Assembly (NCBI GenBank): GCA_022701275.1
Contig: CP031740.1
Span: forward strand, 941,001 to 1,005,000
Length of the DNA stretch: 64,000 nucleotides
DNA from: Microcoleus vaginatus PCC 9802
Lineage (GTDB): Bacteria > Cyanobacteriota > Cyanobacteriia > Cyanobacteriales > Microcoleaceae
Direction: 5' to 3'
The position numbers were made by a program, and so were the translations under genes. Positions 34,445-44,588 of this stretch are shown here, one piece after another (positions within the stretch are counted from its first letter, which is position 1; each line of letters opens with the position of its first letter). The notes beneath the pieces are model-generated. The model saw only the letters and a list, made by a program, of their open reading frames with translations, made no database searches and was not told the DNA's origin.

Positions 34445-36100
34445 GTGTCCGCTCAAGCACCTCCAACTCCCCATTACAAATGGTTTAGCTGCATTTCTAG
34501 CACTGTTTTCACCGCATTGTGCCTGTTGCCTCTTTTCAGCGCTGCGGGATACGCCCAAACTCCCCAAAATAGACCCATCAAAATCGGCGTGGTGCAGCGG
34601 TTTGGCACCAAAGCAACCGACAAACTGACGCTGAAAGCATTACCGGGCGACAGCTTAACATTGAGTTACAAAACTCCTCAAGGCATAGAAACCAAAACGG
34701 CTGCTAGCGTCAAGTTAGAAATAGCCCCGAAACCGCTGGAAGCGCCATTAGTAGAAGAACGAGTTGTTCTGAGCTCCCACCGCAGTTTCGAGAGTGCAGA
34801 AGATAGCGCCAATCAGTGGCGCGCCCAGGGAATTGAAGTAGAAATTGCTCAACCTTTGCGCTGGCAAGTTTGGGCAAAAAGAGATGTTTATAACTCTCCT
34901 TTGGTGCGGCGCTGGCTGTTGCAAAGTTTGCAAGCCCAAGGCAACACAACAGCTTTTTTGGATTCCAAAGTTTTTAAACAAGTACCCCAGGCATTTTGGG
35001 TTTTAAACGGCTTTCGCTTCAACCGCAATGAGTTGGATGTGACGGCGGGGAAAAATGTGATTGAGGTATTGGAACAAACTACCCAAGAGGCGACAGCTAT
35101 TGAGCCCGAAAAAGCTATTCAACAAACTCGCCGTTATGGCGGCAGTTTGCACCTGCAAAAAAATTCTTACGGCACTTATACTTTGGTAAACAAAGTGCTG
35201 ACGGAAACTTATTTGCGGGGTGTTGTTCCTCACGAAATTGGGGCTTTTTCGCCTTACGCTGCGATTGTCGCTCAAACTATTTTGGCGAGAACCTACGCCC
35301 TGAGAAATTTGCGCCGGTTTGCTGTGGATAATTATGAGTTGTGCGCTGATGTTAACTGCCAAGTTTATCACGGTTTAACCGAGGTATACCCGCAAAGTGA
35401 TAAGGCGATCGCCCAAACGAGCGGTCTGGTGCTAACTTACGAAAATCAGCTAGTAGACGCGCTCTATTCCGCCTCTAGCGGCGGCGTCACAGCCTCTTTT
35501 AACGATGTGTGGCAGGGCGCGGAACGTCCATATTTGCGATCGATCGTCGATTCGCCTAATAATATTTGGGATTTGTCCAAGCAGAGTTTGTCTGACGAAA
35601 ACAACCTCCGCCGCTTTATCAGTTTGGAAAAAGGGTTTAATGAAGAAAAAGAAGACACTTTTCGGTGGCGCGAACCAGCTTCTTTGACCGCGATTGCTGG
35701 ATTTCTCAAACAGTATCTTCAGAAGAAACAGCACCCGCTGGCTAATCTTAAAACTGTCACTCAAGTGGAAGTGGTGGAAAGGTCGGCCGCAGGTCGAGTT
35801 TTGAAAATGAAGGTTCAAACTGACTTGGGCCCCATCGATATCGACAAAGACGAGATTCGCAATGCTTTTTACCCCCCGATCAGCACGCTTTTTTACCTAG
35901 AACCAATTTACAATCCAGACAAAACTCTCAACGGTTATGCTTTTGTCGGAGGCGGCTTCGGACACGGGGTGGGAATGAGTCAGACTGGTTCTTACAATTT
36001 GGCTAATTTGGGCTGGAATGGATCTCAAATTCTGAGCTTTTATTTTCCCGGCGCTCAAGTTGTGCCGCTCAGCGATAACATTACATTTTGGCGCGAATAG
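34445..36100 (+). CDS. exported SpoIID/LytB-domain protein
   Basis: The protein has 551 residues from a GTG start with GGGAG upstream. Signal peptide: about 17-38 with an AGYAQ cleavage site. The SpoIID core (about 255-400) has the landmarks YLRGVVPHEIG, QTILARTYALRN and DALYSASSGG, and a second half ends in GGGFGHGVGMSQTGSYNLA. In Bacillus SpoIID is a peptidoglycan lytic transglycosylase, and LytB-like proteins stimulate amidases. In cyanobacteria it likely acts on the cell wall in the periplasm. Confidence 0.88.
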   Translation: MSAQAPPTPHYKWFSCISSTVFTALCLLPLFSAAGYAQTPQNRPIKIGVVQRFGTKATDKLTLKALPGDSLTLSYKTPQGIETKTAASVKLEIAPKPLEAPLVEERVVLSSHRSFESAEDSANQWRAQGIEVEIAQPLRWQVWAKRDVYNSPLVRRWLLQSLQAQGNTTAFLDSKVFKQVPQAFWVLNGFRFNRNELDVTAGKNVIEVLEQTTQEATAIEPEKAIQQTRRYGGSLHLQKNSYGTYTLVNKVLTETYLRGVVPHEIGAFSPYAAIVAQTILARTYALRNLRRFAVDNYELCADVNCQVYHGLTEVYPQSDKAIAQTSGLVLTYENQLVDALYSASSGGVTASFNDVWQGAERPYLRSIVDSPNNIWDLSKQSLSDENNLRRFISLEKGFNEEKEDTFRWREPASLTAIAGFLKQYLQKKQHPLANLKTVTQVEVVERSAAGRVLKMKVQTDLGPIDIDKDEIRNAFYPPISTLFYLEPIYNPDKTLNGYAFVGGGFGHGVGMSQTGSYNLANLGWNGSQILSFYFPGAQVVPLSDNITFWRE

Positions 36101-36109
36101 TCGATCGGA

Positions 36110-36176
36110 GTCCGCCTAAGAGTCGGCGATTTAAATCATCGCCACTACACAAACAAAGCCCGCCTTTGCGGACTAA
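36110..36176. repeat. AGTCCGC...GCGGACT dispersed repeat, copy 1
   Basis: It matches the reverse complement of 45261-45315 (TTTAGTCCGC, then AAGGCGG, then TTTGTGTAGT, then CGCCGA.TCT). Parts recur at 38310-38375. Confidence 0.7.
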
Positions 36177-36351
36177 ATATCAGCCGTAAAACTTTTAGAT
36201 TTTAGACTTTGGATTCTAGATTGGTTTCACAGTTAATCTAAAATCGGCCATCTAAAATCTAAAATTATTTGGTCAGCTATCTGCTCCAACACCTAGGAAT
36301 TCCTAGCTGGGAGTGACAGACTGCTGGCGGCTTTGTTGCAATGTTAGACAC

Positions 36352-36419
36352 AGAAACCCGGTTTCTTAACATAATTGCGCTATTTCAGCTTAATTTTGAA
36401 AACGAGAAACCGGGTTTCT
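36352..36419. repeat. AAACCGGGTTT inverted-repeat element
   Basis: Perfect 15-base arms AGAAACCCGGTTTCT and AGAAACCGGGTTTCT lie 38 bases apart, just downstream of petF. Confidence 0.85.
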
Positions 36420-36445
36420 TAGGGTATCACGCAGAGCGTCCTTTC

Positions 36446-36745
36446 TTAGTACAGTTGTTCTTCTTGGTGAGTTTCGATCGTACAGTCAGACTTGGGATAG
36501 GCGACGCAGGTGAGGACAAATCCGGCCTCGATTTGGTCATCGTCCAAGAAAGATTGGTCGGATTGGTCAATTTCGCCTTTGGTGATTTTGCCGGCGCAGG
36601 TGGAGCAAGCACCAGCGCGGCAAGAGTAGGGGAGGTCGAGTCCTGCTTCTTCAGCAGCATCAAGAATGTAAGTATCGTCATCAACGTCAATGGTCTGGTT
36701 AATTCCTTCGGCTTCGCTGATGAGGGTAACTTTGTAAGTTGCCAT
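36446..36745 (-). CDS. petF: plant-type [2Fe-2S] ferredoxin
   Basis: The product has 99 residues. The cluster ligands are C-x4-C-x2-C (CRAGACSTC) and a fourth Cys in LTCVAYP, about 29 residues later. It is highly acidic, starts MATYKVTL and ends EEQLY like photosynthetic ferredoxin I. It carries electrons from photosystem I to FNR, nitrite reductase, thioredoxin reductase and bilin reductases. Single gene; repeats flank it on both sides. Confidence 0.95.
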   Translation of the reverse strand: MATYKVTLISEAEGINQTIDVDDDTYILDAAEEAGLDLPYSCRAGACSTCAGKITKGEIDQSDQSFLDDDQIEAGFVLTCVAYPKSDCTIETHQEEQLY

Positions 36746-37270
36746 GCACTAAATCCTCTCAAAAATTCAACAAGATTGATAATTTTTCCTAATGCAACCT
36801 TCAAGGCTCTATTAGCTTTGAGGTTAGCTCTTAGGTTTGTTCCCTCTATGATAGTAGGGGAAAGAAGTAAGGTTGCAACACTTATTTACAAAATATTTGA
36901 ATGGGATTAGTTATAACTTTTTCTAATTTCATCTTGATTACTTATACCTATCTTGGGTTCAGCCTTGTGATACTGTTGCCGCAAGACTTGCGCTAAATAA
37001 TCCGGTTTCTAGGAAAAATCCTGTTTTGAGCCCTACAGCACAAAAACCCGGTTGTTGCTATGCGGTGTGTCGATCGAGTTTCAGCAAGACTTGCTGCAAG
37101 GCAAGTCCCAGCAGGCGGTGAAATGTATAGTTAGATCGCATCAAGACTTGGGTGTTGAAGGCTCGATCGAATAAATCGCACCACAACCACAGCTTAAAAT
37201 CGGCGCGGTAGAACCCTAAACCCCTGCACCGCAAGTCTGTAACTATCTAAAATCTTAAATCTCAAATCCC
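36746..37270. other. intergenic, about 525 bases
   Basis: It holds the petF 5' region, an AAACCGGGTTT-like element at about 37003-37051, a possible short minus-strand frame (37058-37234) and a TTTAGAT-like run before bvdR. Confidence 0.5.
37058..37234 (-). CDS. possible 58-residue protein or gene remnant
   Basis: From a TTG at 37234 the frame runs 58 codons and gives a well-composed sequence (GFYRADFKLWLWCDLFDRA, then LMRSNYTFHRLLGLALQQVL, then KLDRHTA). It reads more like the C-terminus of a longer protein than random DNA, but there is no ATG and no family that I recognise. Confidence 0.25.
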   Translation of the reverse strand: MRCRGLGFYRADFKLWLWCDLFDRAFNTQVLMRSNYTFHRLLGLALQQVLLKLDRHTA

Positions 37271-38284
37271 ATGACTAATATTGATACTCGCTTTGGTTTT
37301 TCGGTTAATTCTCCAATTCGCGTGGGGATTGTGGGTACTGGTTTTGCCGCTAAGTTGAGGGCTGAGACAATTCAAGCTGATGGGCGATCGCACTTGGTAG
37401 CGGTTGCTGGCCACAGCCCAGAGAAAACCGCAGCATTTTGTCAAGGGTTCGGGGCAGAAGCTGCGGTTTCTTGGCGCAAGCTGGTAGAAAGAGACGATTT
37501 AGATTTGGTTATTGTGTGTACGGTGAATCGGGATCACGGGGCTATCGTCCTGGCGGCCCTGGAAAATGACAAGCACGTTGTGGTCGAATATCCTCTATCT
37601 TTAGACGTATCTGAAGCAGAAAGGGCGATCGAACTTGCCGCCCAAAAGCAAAAACTCCTCCACATCGAACACATCGAACTGTTAGGCGGTTTGCACCTAG
37701 CAATCAAAGAATCTTTGCCATTAATCGGTAAAGTTTTTTACGCCCGCTACATTACTATTACTCCTCAACATCCAGCCCCGCAGCGGTGGACTTATCAACA
37801 TTCCCTCTTTGGCTTTCCGTTAGTTGGTGCAATTTCCCGACTGCACCGATTTACTGATTTGTTCGGGGAAGTGACAAGCGTTAACTGTCAAGCTCAATTT
37901 TGGGACACTCAGCCGGATTTCTACAAAGCTTGTTTGTGCAATGCACAGTTGCGCTTTGCCAATGGCATTGTGGCTGAAGCTGTTTATGGAAAAGGAGAGA
38001 CTTTTTGGCAGTCGGAAAACATTTTTACCATCTACGGAGAAGCAGGAACGCTGGTTTTTACTCCTGAATCCGGTCAATTAATTCAGGGAGAAAATCGGCG
38101 AGCGCTCGAAGTGGGAACGCGGCGCGGCTTGTTTGCCAAAGACACCGATATGGTGTTGGAATATTTGTCAAACGGTACGCCTTTGTACGTTAATAATGCC
38201 AGTAGTTTGTACGCTTTGAAAGTGGCGGATGCTGCGAGGCGAGCGAGCGAGACTGGGCAAAATGTGACCCTAAGGAGTGCGTAA
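37271..38284 (+). CDS. bvdR: cyanobacterial biliverdin reductase (Gfo/Idh/MocA fold)
   Basis: The protein has 337 residues. N-terminal Rossmann motif: IRVGIVGTGFAAKLRAE. It follows the Synechocystis BvdR pattern closely, e.g. LLHIEHIELLGG, NPAPQRWTY-like HPAPQRWTY, FGFPLVGAISRLHRFTDLFG and TLVFTPESGQLIQG. It would reduce biliverdin to bilirubin with NAD(P)H and so influence bilin supply for phycobilisomes and phytochromes. A related Gfo/Idh oxidoreductase is the alternative. Confidence 0.8.
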   Translation: MTNIDTRFGFSVNSPIRVGIVGTGFAAKLRAETIQADGRSHLVAVAGHSPEKTAAFCQGFGAEAAVSWRKLVERDDLDLVIVCTVNRDHGAIVLAALENDKHVVVEYPLSLDVSEAERAIELAAQKQKLLHIEHIELLGGLHLAIKESLPLIGKVFYARYITITPQHPAPQRWTYQHSLFGFPLVGAISRLHRFTDLFGEVTSVNCQAQFWDTQPDFYKACLCNAQLRFANGIVAEAVYGKGETFWQSENIFTIYGEAGTLVFTPESGQLIQGENRRALEVGTRRGLFAKDTDMVLEYLSNGTPLYVNNASSLYALKVADAARRASETGQNVTLRSA

Positions 38285-38412
38285 TTCCTCGAATACTTCC
38301 TTTATTTATTAGCCGACGCAGGCGGACGAAAGTTTGACTTGCAGAGCGGTTTCAACCGCCTCTTTTATAAAGGAGGTAAAGAAATTTTAACTCGCTCTAT
38401 ATTGGAGAGTCA

Positions 38413-39321
38413 ATGAAATCCTACTGGAAAAATCTTCACTTAAATTCGGAAACTATCGGCTTAATCTACGGTTTTTTGGGTGTAGTTGGATTTAGCTTGA
38501 CCTTACCGGCAACCAGAGCCGCTGTAATAGATTTAGACCCGCTTTTTGTAGGTTTAGGACGCGGATTAGTAGCAGCTATACTAGCAGCCTTTACTCTGCG
38601 GATAACGCATCAACCCATTCCCTCAAAACAGCAACTTGGGAGTTTATTAGTTGTCGGATTGGGAGTTGTTTTGGGATTTCCGCTACTATCGGCTTGGGCA
38701 ATGCAGCAAGTACCTGCAGCCCACGGTGCTGTGGTGTTAGGATTGTTGCCTTTAGCAACAGCGATAGCAGGGTTTTTGCGCGCTGGCGAGCGCCCTGATT
38801 TCAGCTTTTGGATTGCTAGCATTGTCGGTAGTACAACCGTTGTTGTTTTTGGAATTATAAGTGGAGCTGGACACCTTCAAGTCGCAGATTTAGCTTTGTT
38901 TGGAGCTGTAATTGCTGCTGCTTTTGGCTATGGTGAAGGTGGGCGATTAGCTTTGATTTTAGGTGGATGGCAAGTTATCAGTTGGGCCTTAGTGATTGTA
39001 GCTCCTTTCGAGGTTTTGCCAACAATATTTGTGGTATTAAAACAAGGGTTGATAGCTTCACCGATAGCCTGGTTCGGTTTTGCTTATGTAAGTGTTGTTA
39101 GTCAATTTATCGCATTTTTTGCCTGGTATCATGGTATGGCAATTGGTGGAGTTGTCCGGGTAGGCCAAATTCAGTTATTGCAACCATTTTTGACGCTCCT
39201 AGCTTCGGCAATTTTGCTTGGTGAAACCCTGGAGCCGATCGCCCTAGTCACGGCCTGTTTGGTTGTTGCTAGCGTAGCTGCGGGTAAAAAAGCATCAATT
39301 AAGCGGGCAGAAGATTTGTGA
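38413..39321 (+). CDS. EamA/DMT-superfamily permease
   Basis: The protein has 302 residues and about ten membrane helices in two EamA halves (about 18-145 and 160-295). The second half contains GMAIGGVVRVGQIQLLQPFLTLL, typical of RhaT/YdcZ-like drug/metabolite exporters. It sits in the inner membrane and probably exports or imports an amino acid or metabolite. Single gene. Confidence 0.9.
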   Translation: MKSYWKNLHLNSETIGLIYGFLGVVGFSLTLPATRAAVIDLDPLFVGLGRGLVAAILAAFTLRITHQPIPSKQQLGSLLVVGLGVVLGFPLLSAWAMQQVPAAHGAVVLGLLPLATAIAGFLRAGERPDFSFWIASIVGSTTVVVFGIISGAGHLQVADLALFGAVIAAAFGYGEGGRLALILGGWQVISWALVIVAPFEVLPTIFVVLKQGLIASPIAWFGFAYVSVVSQFIAFFAWYHGMAIGGVVRVGQIQLLQPFLTLLASAILLGETLEPIALVTACLVVASVAAGKKASIKRAEDL

Positions 39322-39455
39322 AACCAGCGCTTTCTGAACTGGCTGCTAACTCCAATCATTGACTTTCACATATCGATACCATCTAACGACAGATGTAAAG
39401 CGAAAACTATTTGTGTTAAATACTACCAATCACCTGAATCTTTAAGAGAATAGTA

Positions 39456-39905
39456 ATGTTAGATATTGATGAAATGAGTTCAAAAGAAATACACGAGCTG
39501 CTACACCAAGTAGGATACGGTCATCTTGGGTGCATACACGAAGGCAAACCCTACGTGATGCCAATGAATTATTATCTCGAAGATTCGGACATCTACCTGT
39601 TTACAACCGAAGGCATGAAGACTCATGACATAGAGGCGAATCCAGAAATCTGCTTACAGGTTGAAGAAATACGTGATCCACTTCATTGGCGGAGCGTGAT
39701 TGTGAATGGTCGAGCCTCGCGCCTCACAGTTCAGGAAGACATCGATCGGGCAATGCACTTGATCAAAGAGCGCAATCCAACGCTCTCACCTGCTATCAAT
39801 CGAACCTGGATTGATGCTCAGGGACGTTCCGAAGTGATCGCAATCTACCGCATCGACGCGAGTGAAATGAGCGGACGCACGACTGATGGAGTCAGCAGTC
39901 GCTAA
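39456..39905 (+). CDS. pyridoxamine 5'-phosphate oxidase-like flavin-binding protein
   Basis: The product has 149 residues, a split-barrel of the nitroimidazole-resistance type: GYGHLGCIHEGKPYVMPMNY, then DIYLFTTEGMKTHDIEANPEICLQVEE, then WRSVIVNGRAS. It binds FMN, F420 or heme, and the reaction is unknown. It starts a same-strand group with the aldo-keto reductase and GST, which suggests a redox or detoxification role. Confidence 0.85.
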   Translation: MLDIDEMSSKEIHELLHQVGYGHLGCIHEGKPYVMPMNYYLEDSDIYLFTTEGMKTHDIEANPEICLQVEEIRDPLHWRSVIVNGRASRLTVQEDIDRAMHLIKERNPTLSPAINRTWIDAQGRSEVIAIYRIDASEMSGRTTDGVSSR

Positions 39906-39932
39906 GAACCGAGATACCTCAAACGTTCTAGC

Positions 39933-40060
39933 ATGAATGAACTTTATGCGATCGTCATTGATACAGATGCCATTGTTATTGAGCAGCCCGGTGATTTTGA
40001 TGTGAATGAAATGATCGTCCGTCCGACACGTCAAGAAATTGAGAGTAATAGGAAAACATC

Positions 40061-40064
<4 letters not shown>
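39933..40064 (+). CDS. possible 43-residue protein coupled to the aldo-keto reductase
   Basis: ATG 39933 to TGA 40064. The product is acidic ([20 protein letters not shown], then [16 protein letters not shown]). Its stop overlaps the next ATG by four bases (ATGA). The coupling and composition favour a real small gene or the surviving end of a larger one, but no family is recognised. Confidence 0.4.
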
Positions 40065-41044
<980 letters not shown>

Positions 41045-41106
41045 GAATTGGGGGGAGTAAAGTATTCTTAACTACGGCTAAATTTTTGATTCAGGAGCGA
41101 TAAATC

Positions 41107-41739
41107 ATGTCAAAACTTATTGTTTGGGGAACACCCGTCAGTACCTATGTCCGTACCGTCCGGCTGCTGCTTGAGGAAATAGGCGCAGACTATACCCTCC
41201 AAAGCGTTGATATCTTCAATGGTGAAAGCCAGTCCCCAGAGTACCTGGCTAAGAATCCCTTTGGTAAAATCCCCACCCTAGAAGTAAATGGCGAACTGCT
41301 CTACGAAACGGCGGCCATTACCGAATACCTTGATGCCACTTTAGGCGATCGCAAATTTAGCTTTTCCGATCCAATGCTTCAAGCTCGGATGCGTCAAATC
41401 ATGGCGATTATTGATAGCTATTTCTATGGCCCTGCGATTACCACCATTGTGATTCAGCGATTGATTGTGCCGAGTCAGGGGGGTAACACAGATGAGGCTA
41501 AAGTCAAAAATGCGATCGCGCCTGCACAAAAGGCTATAGAGGCGATCGAGTCGCTAGCTACGCCTAGCCCCTATCTGCTCGGCAGCCAAGCGAGCATTGC
41601 TGATTTCTATCTGATTCCTATCTTTATCTACTTTTCCCAAACTCCAGAATTTGAAGTGATTACCGCTCAAACGCCAAAACTACGGACGTGGTGGGATCAG
41701 GTTAGCCAGTTGCCCAACGTCAAAAAAGTGTGCGCGTAA
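41107..41739 (+). CDS. glutathione S-transferase
   Basis: The protein has 210 residues. The N-terminal thioredoxin-like domain has S-T-Y-V-R-T (putative catalytic Ser), NPFGKIPTLEVNG (cis-Pro) and YETAAITEYL (glutathione gamma-Glu site). The helical C-terminal domain has the N-capping motif S-I-A-D-F. It conjugates or reduces electrophiles with glutathione. It lies 62 bases downstream of the aldo-keto reductase and is probably co-expressed. Confidence 0.92.
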   Translation: MSKLIVWGTPVSTYVRTVRLLLEEIGADYTLQSVDIFNGESQSPEYLAKNPFGKIPTLEVNGELLYETAAITEYLDATLGDRKFSFSDPMLQARMRQIMAIIDSYFYGPAITTIVIQRLIVPSQGGNTDEAKVKNAIAPAQKAIEAIESLATPSPYLLGSQASIADFYLIPIFIYFSQTPEFEVITAQTPKLRTWWDQVSQLPNVKKVCA

Positions 41740-41853
41740 TTGCAGTCAAGATGAAGCGGTTTTAGGGGCAGAAATCAGCGTGTCGGCTCCCGATGGTAGC
41801 GTAACAATGAAAATTATGTCAGTCTTGACGGTTTTAATCAGTCAGGAACGGAC

Positions 41854-42183
41854 TTGAGGAAGTTTAATGCAAGCCGATCAATGCAGTGGAGATTGCTGGG
41901 CTTGCAATTTGTAGATAATGCCGATGCCGATCCTCGGACTGATGGAGTGGACGTGTTTAGCAAGCAGGAACACTTTGTCAGGGACTATAGCAAAAGCATT
42001 GGTCAGGAATGGAGTTATAAGGGATATACCGTAGATAAATTTCGCTATCCAGACGAGCTGCAGCTACCAGAAACATTACATGGGGCTACCTCGGTCTTCC
42101 TGCGTCGCATTCAGGGAAAGCGTTTTCTTTATCTCACCGGAATGTTTGTCTATTATATCGAGCACTTTGTGTTGAACGTCTAA
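41854..42183 (+). CDS. hypothetical protein, possibly a fragment
   Basis: The frame has 109 codons from a TTG (ATG at 41881 is the alternative). The C-terminal half (KSIGQEWSYKGYTVDKFRYP, then LRRIQGKRFLYLTGMFVYY) has a natural composition. The N-terminus is weak, and sequence just upstream (41750-41850) also looks like degraded coding DNA. I recognise no family; a truncated gene is likely. Confidence 0.4.
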   Translation: MRKFNASRSMQWRLLGLQFVDNADADPRTDGVDVFSKQEHFVRDYSKSIGQEWSYKGYTVDKFRYPDELQLPETLHGATSVFLRRIQGKRFLYLTGMFVYYIEHFVLNV

Positions 42184-42251
42184 TTGAAATTGTACTTAAT
42201 ATTAATGCCTATATGGGTGTGAATCGGCTTTTCATCCCATGAGGGGGGGTC

Positions 42252-42291
42252 GAGATTGTTGAAGACGTGCGACGCACTTTGATTGCCAATA
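42252..42291 (-). pseudogene. tiny relic of an amino-acid binding protein gene
   Basis: On the minus strand it reads TFIGNQSASHVFNNL, parallel to NFIRNQSSTNLLEKV in the 4105-4425 remnant, with matching DNA (TTTATTxGCAATCAAAG). It is too short for more. Confidence 0.35.
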
Positions 42292-42317
42292 AATGTAGTG
42301 TTTAAAACGTGATACCC

Positions 42318-43211
42318 ATGTTAAAGGAATTAAAAACCATTACTCTTGCAACTCTGCTGGTATTAGGAACAGCTAAACTGGGTTCTACTGCACCTCTACC
42401 AAGTCCTAATAATCAAGGGGATTATATAGGAAGAACTTCTCATACTTATTGGGAAGTAGTAGACTCAGACCCAAAGGGGTTAAATTGTCGCATGAATTCT
42501 TCTTTTGAAGAATTTATGCGTGTTGACAACCGCACTCCATTTGATGTTTTTAATTGGTCTGTAGTTGGTGTTTTAAAACAGGGACAGCGTTTTGAGAGCT
42601 TTCCTGGTAATGCTGGTGTTACTTTCCGTGATACCAGGGGTTTACCTTGGCTTTTTGTAGGAAAAACCTACACTGCTGGTGCGGCCCAAGGTTGTTTTAT
42701 TCGCGCTAATAGTCAATTTGTCAAACCAATACAGATGTCACCAACCCGCGTACAACCTCAAGCGAGTCAACCGCTTACAAGTTCCACAGCGCTGCCGATG
42801 AAGCTTGGTTTTGACGAAGGATTTGGATCGATTGTAGTACCAGAAAGCGATACCACAGCATCGGCGTATGGAGGACGCTTAAGGCGATATGATGTTCACA
42901 TTGCTAAAATGTTTGAAGTAACTCACTTTATGTGTCAAGAGGGGACTTTAACACCCGGTATTACTTGGAATTACGCGGCTGGAGGTGGCAGGATTAATAT
43001 GGGAAGTTTTGTAATAACCTGCCGACTTGCTAATCAAATAGCTAGTGCCTATGGTTTAGGTAAGTCGGAACCTACGAATGTGACTTTTTCGGCTGGTGAA
43101 GTCGGTCGCCCCGCTGTCAGAAGTTTCAACATTCCCATCCTAGATATTACAGGTGATAAAGTACCACGCTGGGTGAGTTTTGTGCAGGGATTTCAGCCAG
43201 TGAGAAGGTAG
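42318..43211 (+). CDS. secreted protein of unknown function
   Basis: The product has about 297 residues from ATG 42318 (an in-frame GTG at 42309 is weaker). A signal peptide covers about 1-24 (TLATLLVLGTAKLGSTA). The first mature part (YIGRTSHTYWEVVDSDPKG, LNCRMN) resembles the SH3-like beta domain of cyanobacterial exported proteins. The second half has four cysteines in all, possibly disulfides, and a Gly-rich stretch. No enzyme signature; periplasmic or extracellular. Confidence 0.7.
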   Translation: MLKELKTITLATLLVLGTAKLGSTAPLPSPNNQGDYIGRTSHTYWEVVDSDPKGLNCRMNSSFEEFMRVDNRTPFDVFNWSVVGVLKQGQRFESFPGNAGVTFRDTRGLPWLFVGKTYTAGAAQGCFIRANSQFVKPIQMSPTRVQPQASQPLTSSTALPMKLGFDEGFGSIVVPESDTTASAYGGRLRRYDVHIAKMFEVTHFMCQEGTLTPGITWNYAAGGGRINMGSFVITCRLANQIASAYGLGKSEPTNVTFSAGEVGRPAVRSFNIPILDITGDKVPRWVSFVQGFQPVRR

Positions 43212-43282
43212 GGCGAACACAGATAATATGCTCTACTGTCACTTAGAGCAATGTACCTTAATAAGATAGTTGAGAGGACTTT

Positions 43283-44434
43283 ATGAATATAGATGAAAAC
43301 GAACTGAAACAACTTTATGCAGAAGGCAGAAGAGATTTTCATGGTTGTGACTTAAGGGATGCTGATTTGACAGAAATTGATCTGAGCTTTGCTAATCTAA
43401 GTGGTGCAAATTTGAGCAATGCAAACTTAAATTATAGCAATCTAAGCTATACTAATTTAATCAGCGCCCAATTAAGAGGGGCATCTCTTATAGGGGCTAA
43501 TCTGAAATGGTCAGATATTATTTATGCAGACTTGAGAGATGCAAATCTTGAAGGAGCAGACCTAGAGTGGGCTAATCTTAGAAGCGCTAAGCTTACCAAT
43601 GCTAAGTACCAAACAGTAAAAAATATCGAAACGGCTGATATAACCGATGCTATAGGAGTAGAAAAAGTCATTAAAAAAATCGAAAAAAGCGATATGATTC
43701 AGTTAAATTTATTTGCAGAATACCCAATTAAACCCATTAACAGAACATTAAAATGTGAACCAAAGTATCAAGATAGTTTCCAGAAAAAATATCCACCAGC
43801 TTTATTACCAAAGATTTCAAGACATACTAAAATGCAGGGAATTCTGGCACAGATAGGACAAAAATTAGGCTATAGAGTATGGATTGCTCGAAACGATCAC
43901 TCAAAGGACTATAGATTCGGAGAGTATAGCTTCGGGGACGATACTTTCGAGGACTCTAGATTCGGTAAACTTAAAGAATTAACAATGGAAGGATTCTCTA
44001 TTGGTGGATTAGAAAAACAAGTTGAAAAAATTAGTAAATTAATTGATGTAATATGGCTAAATGAAAAGGATCAGTTTAAAGTAGTAGCATTATTTGAAAT
44101 TGAATGCACTACTGCTATCCACTCTGGGCTATTGCGTATGGGTGATTTTGTGGTTAATGTAAAATTAAATCCCGTAACATTTATAGATCCCAATTTTCCA
44201 ATTTATGTCGTAATTCCTGAAAAAAGAAAAAAACATTTACAATCCCAATTATCTCGACCAATATTTCAATATCTTGAATTGCACAAAAGTTGTGAAGGTA
44301 TTAATATAGAAGATATAGAGAGGTGTTGGGAAAATATTATCAAGCATAAAATAAATATCCAGCAAGAAATCAAGCCGAATATTATTGATCTTATAGCTTT
44401 GAGCAATTTTATCGAGTCTAAAAAAAGTTTTTAA
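43283..44434 (+). CDS. pentapeptide-repeat protein fused to a restriction-like nuclease domain
   Basis: The protein has 383 residues. Residues about 15-115 are A(D/N)Lxx pentapeptide repeats forming a right-handed beta-helix. Residues about 175-340 hold LAQIGQKLGYRVWIARND (N-terminal helix), then LIDVIWL and VVALFEIECTTAIHSGLLRMGD. The last resembles the (F/V)-E-(V/I)-E-x-T-T-x-(I/V)-x-S-G-L-L-R-M motif of a PD-(D/E)xK-type nuclease family known as restriction-like. DNA around it is AT-rich compared with its neighbours. The fusion is unusual; a DNA-mimicking or targeting module joined to a nuclease is one reading. Confidence 0.7.
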   Translation: MNIDENELKQLYAEGRRDFHGCDLRDADLTEIDLSFANLSGANLSNANLNYSNLSYTNLISAQLRGASLIGANLKWSDIIYADLRDANLEGADLEWANLRSAKLTNAKYQTVKNIETADITDAIGVEKVIKKIEKSDMIQLNLFAEYPIKPINRTLKCEPKYQDSFQKKYPPALLPKISRHTKMQGILAQIGQKLGYRVWIARNDHSKDYRFGEYSFGDDTFEDSRFGKLKELTMEGFSIGGLEKQVEKISKLIDVIWLNEKDQFKVVALFEIECTTAIHSGLLRMGDFVVNVKLNPVTFIDPNFPIYVVIPEKRKKHLQSQLSRPIFQYLELHKSCEGINIEDIERCWENIIKHKINIQQEIKPNIIDLIALSNFIESKKSF

Positions 44435-44588
44435 ATTTTATGTGATTGGTCAATCAAAGCGTGGAGTGGTTTATATTGCGGTAATCCCTCTAATATTTAA
44501 GCATCTGTGCAAATTAAATCTTCTATAACCTATGGGTAATTTCACCCGATCGCAACGCAATTAAACCACAGAATTACTCTTTTCTATT

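Larger units (their letters stand above)
36101..36445. other. intergenic, about 345 bases, repeat-rich
   Basis: It contains one copy of the AGTCCGC repeat family (36110-36176), TTTAGAT-type runs (36195-36265) and an AAACCGGGTTT element (36352-36419). It separates the convergent SpoIID-like and ferredoxin genes; no gene is seen. Confidence 0.6.
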
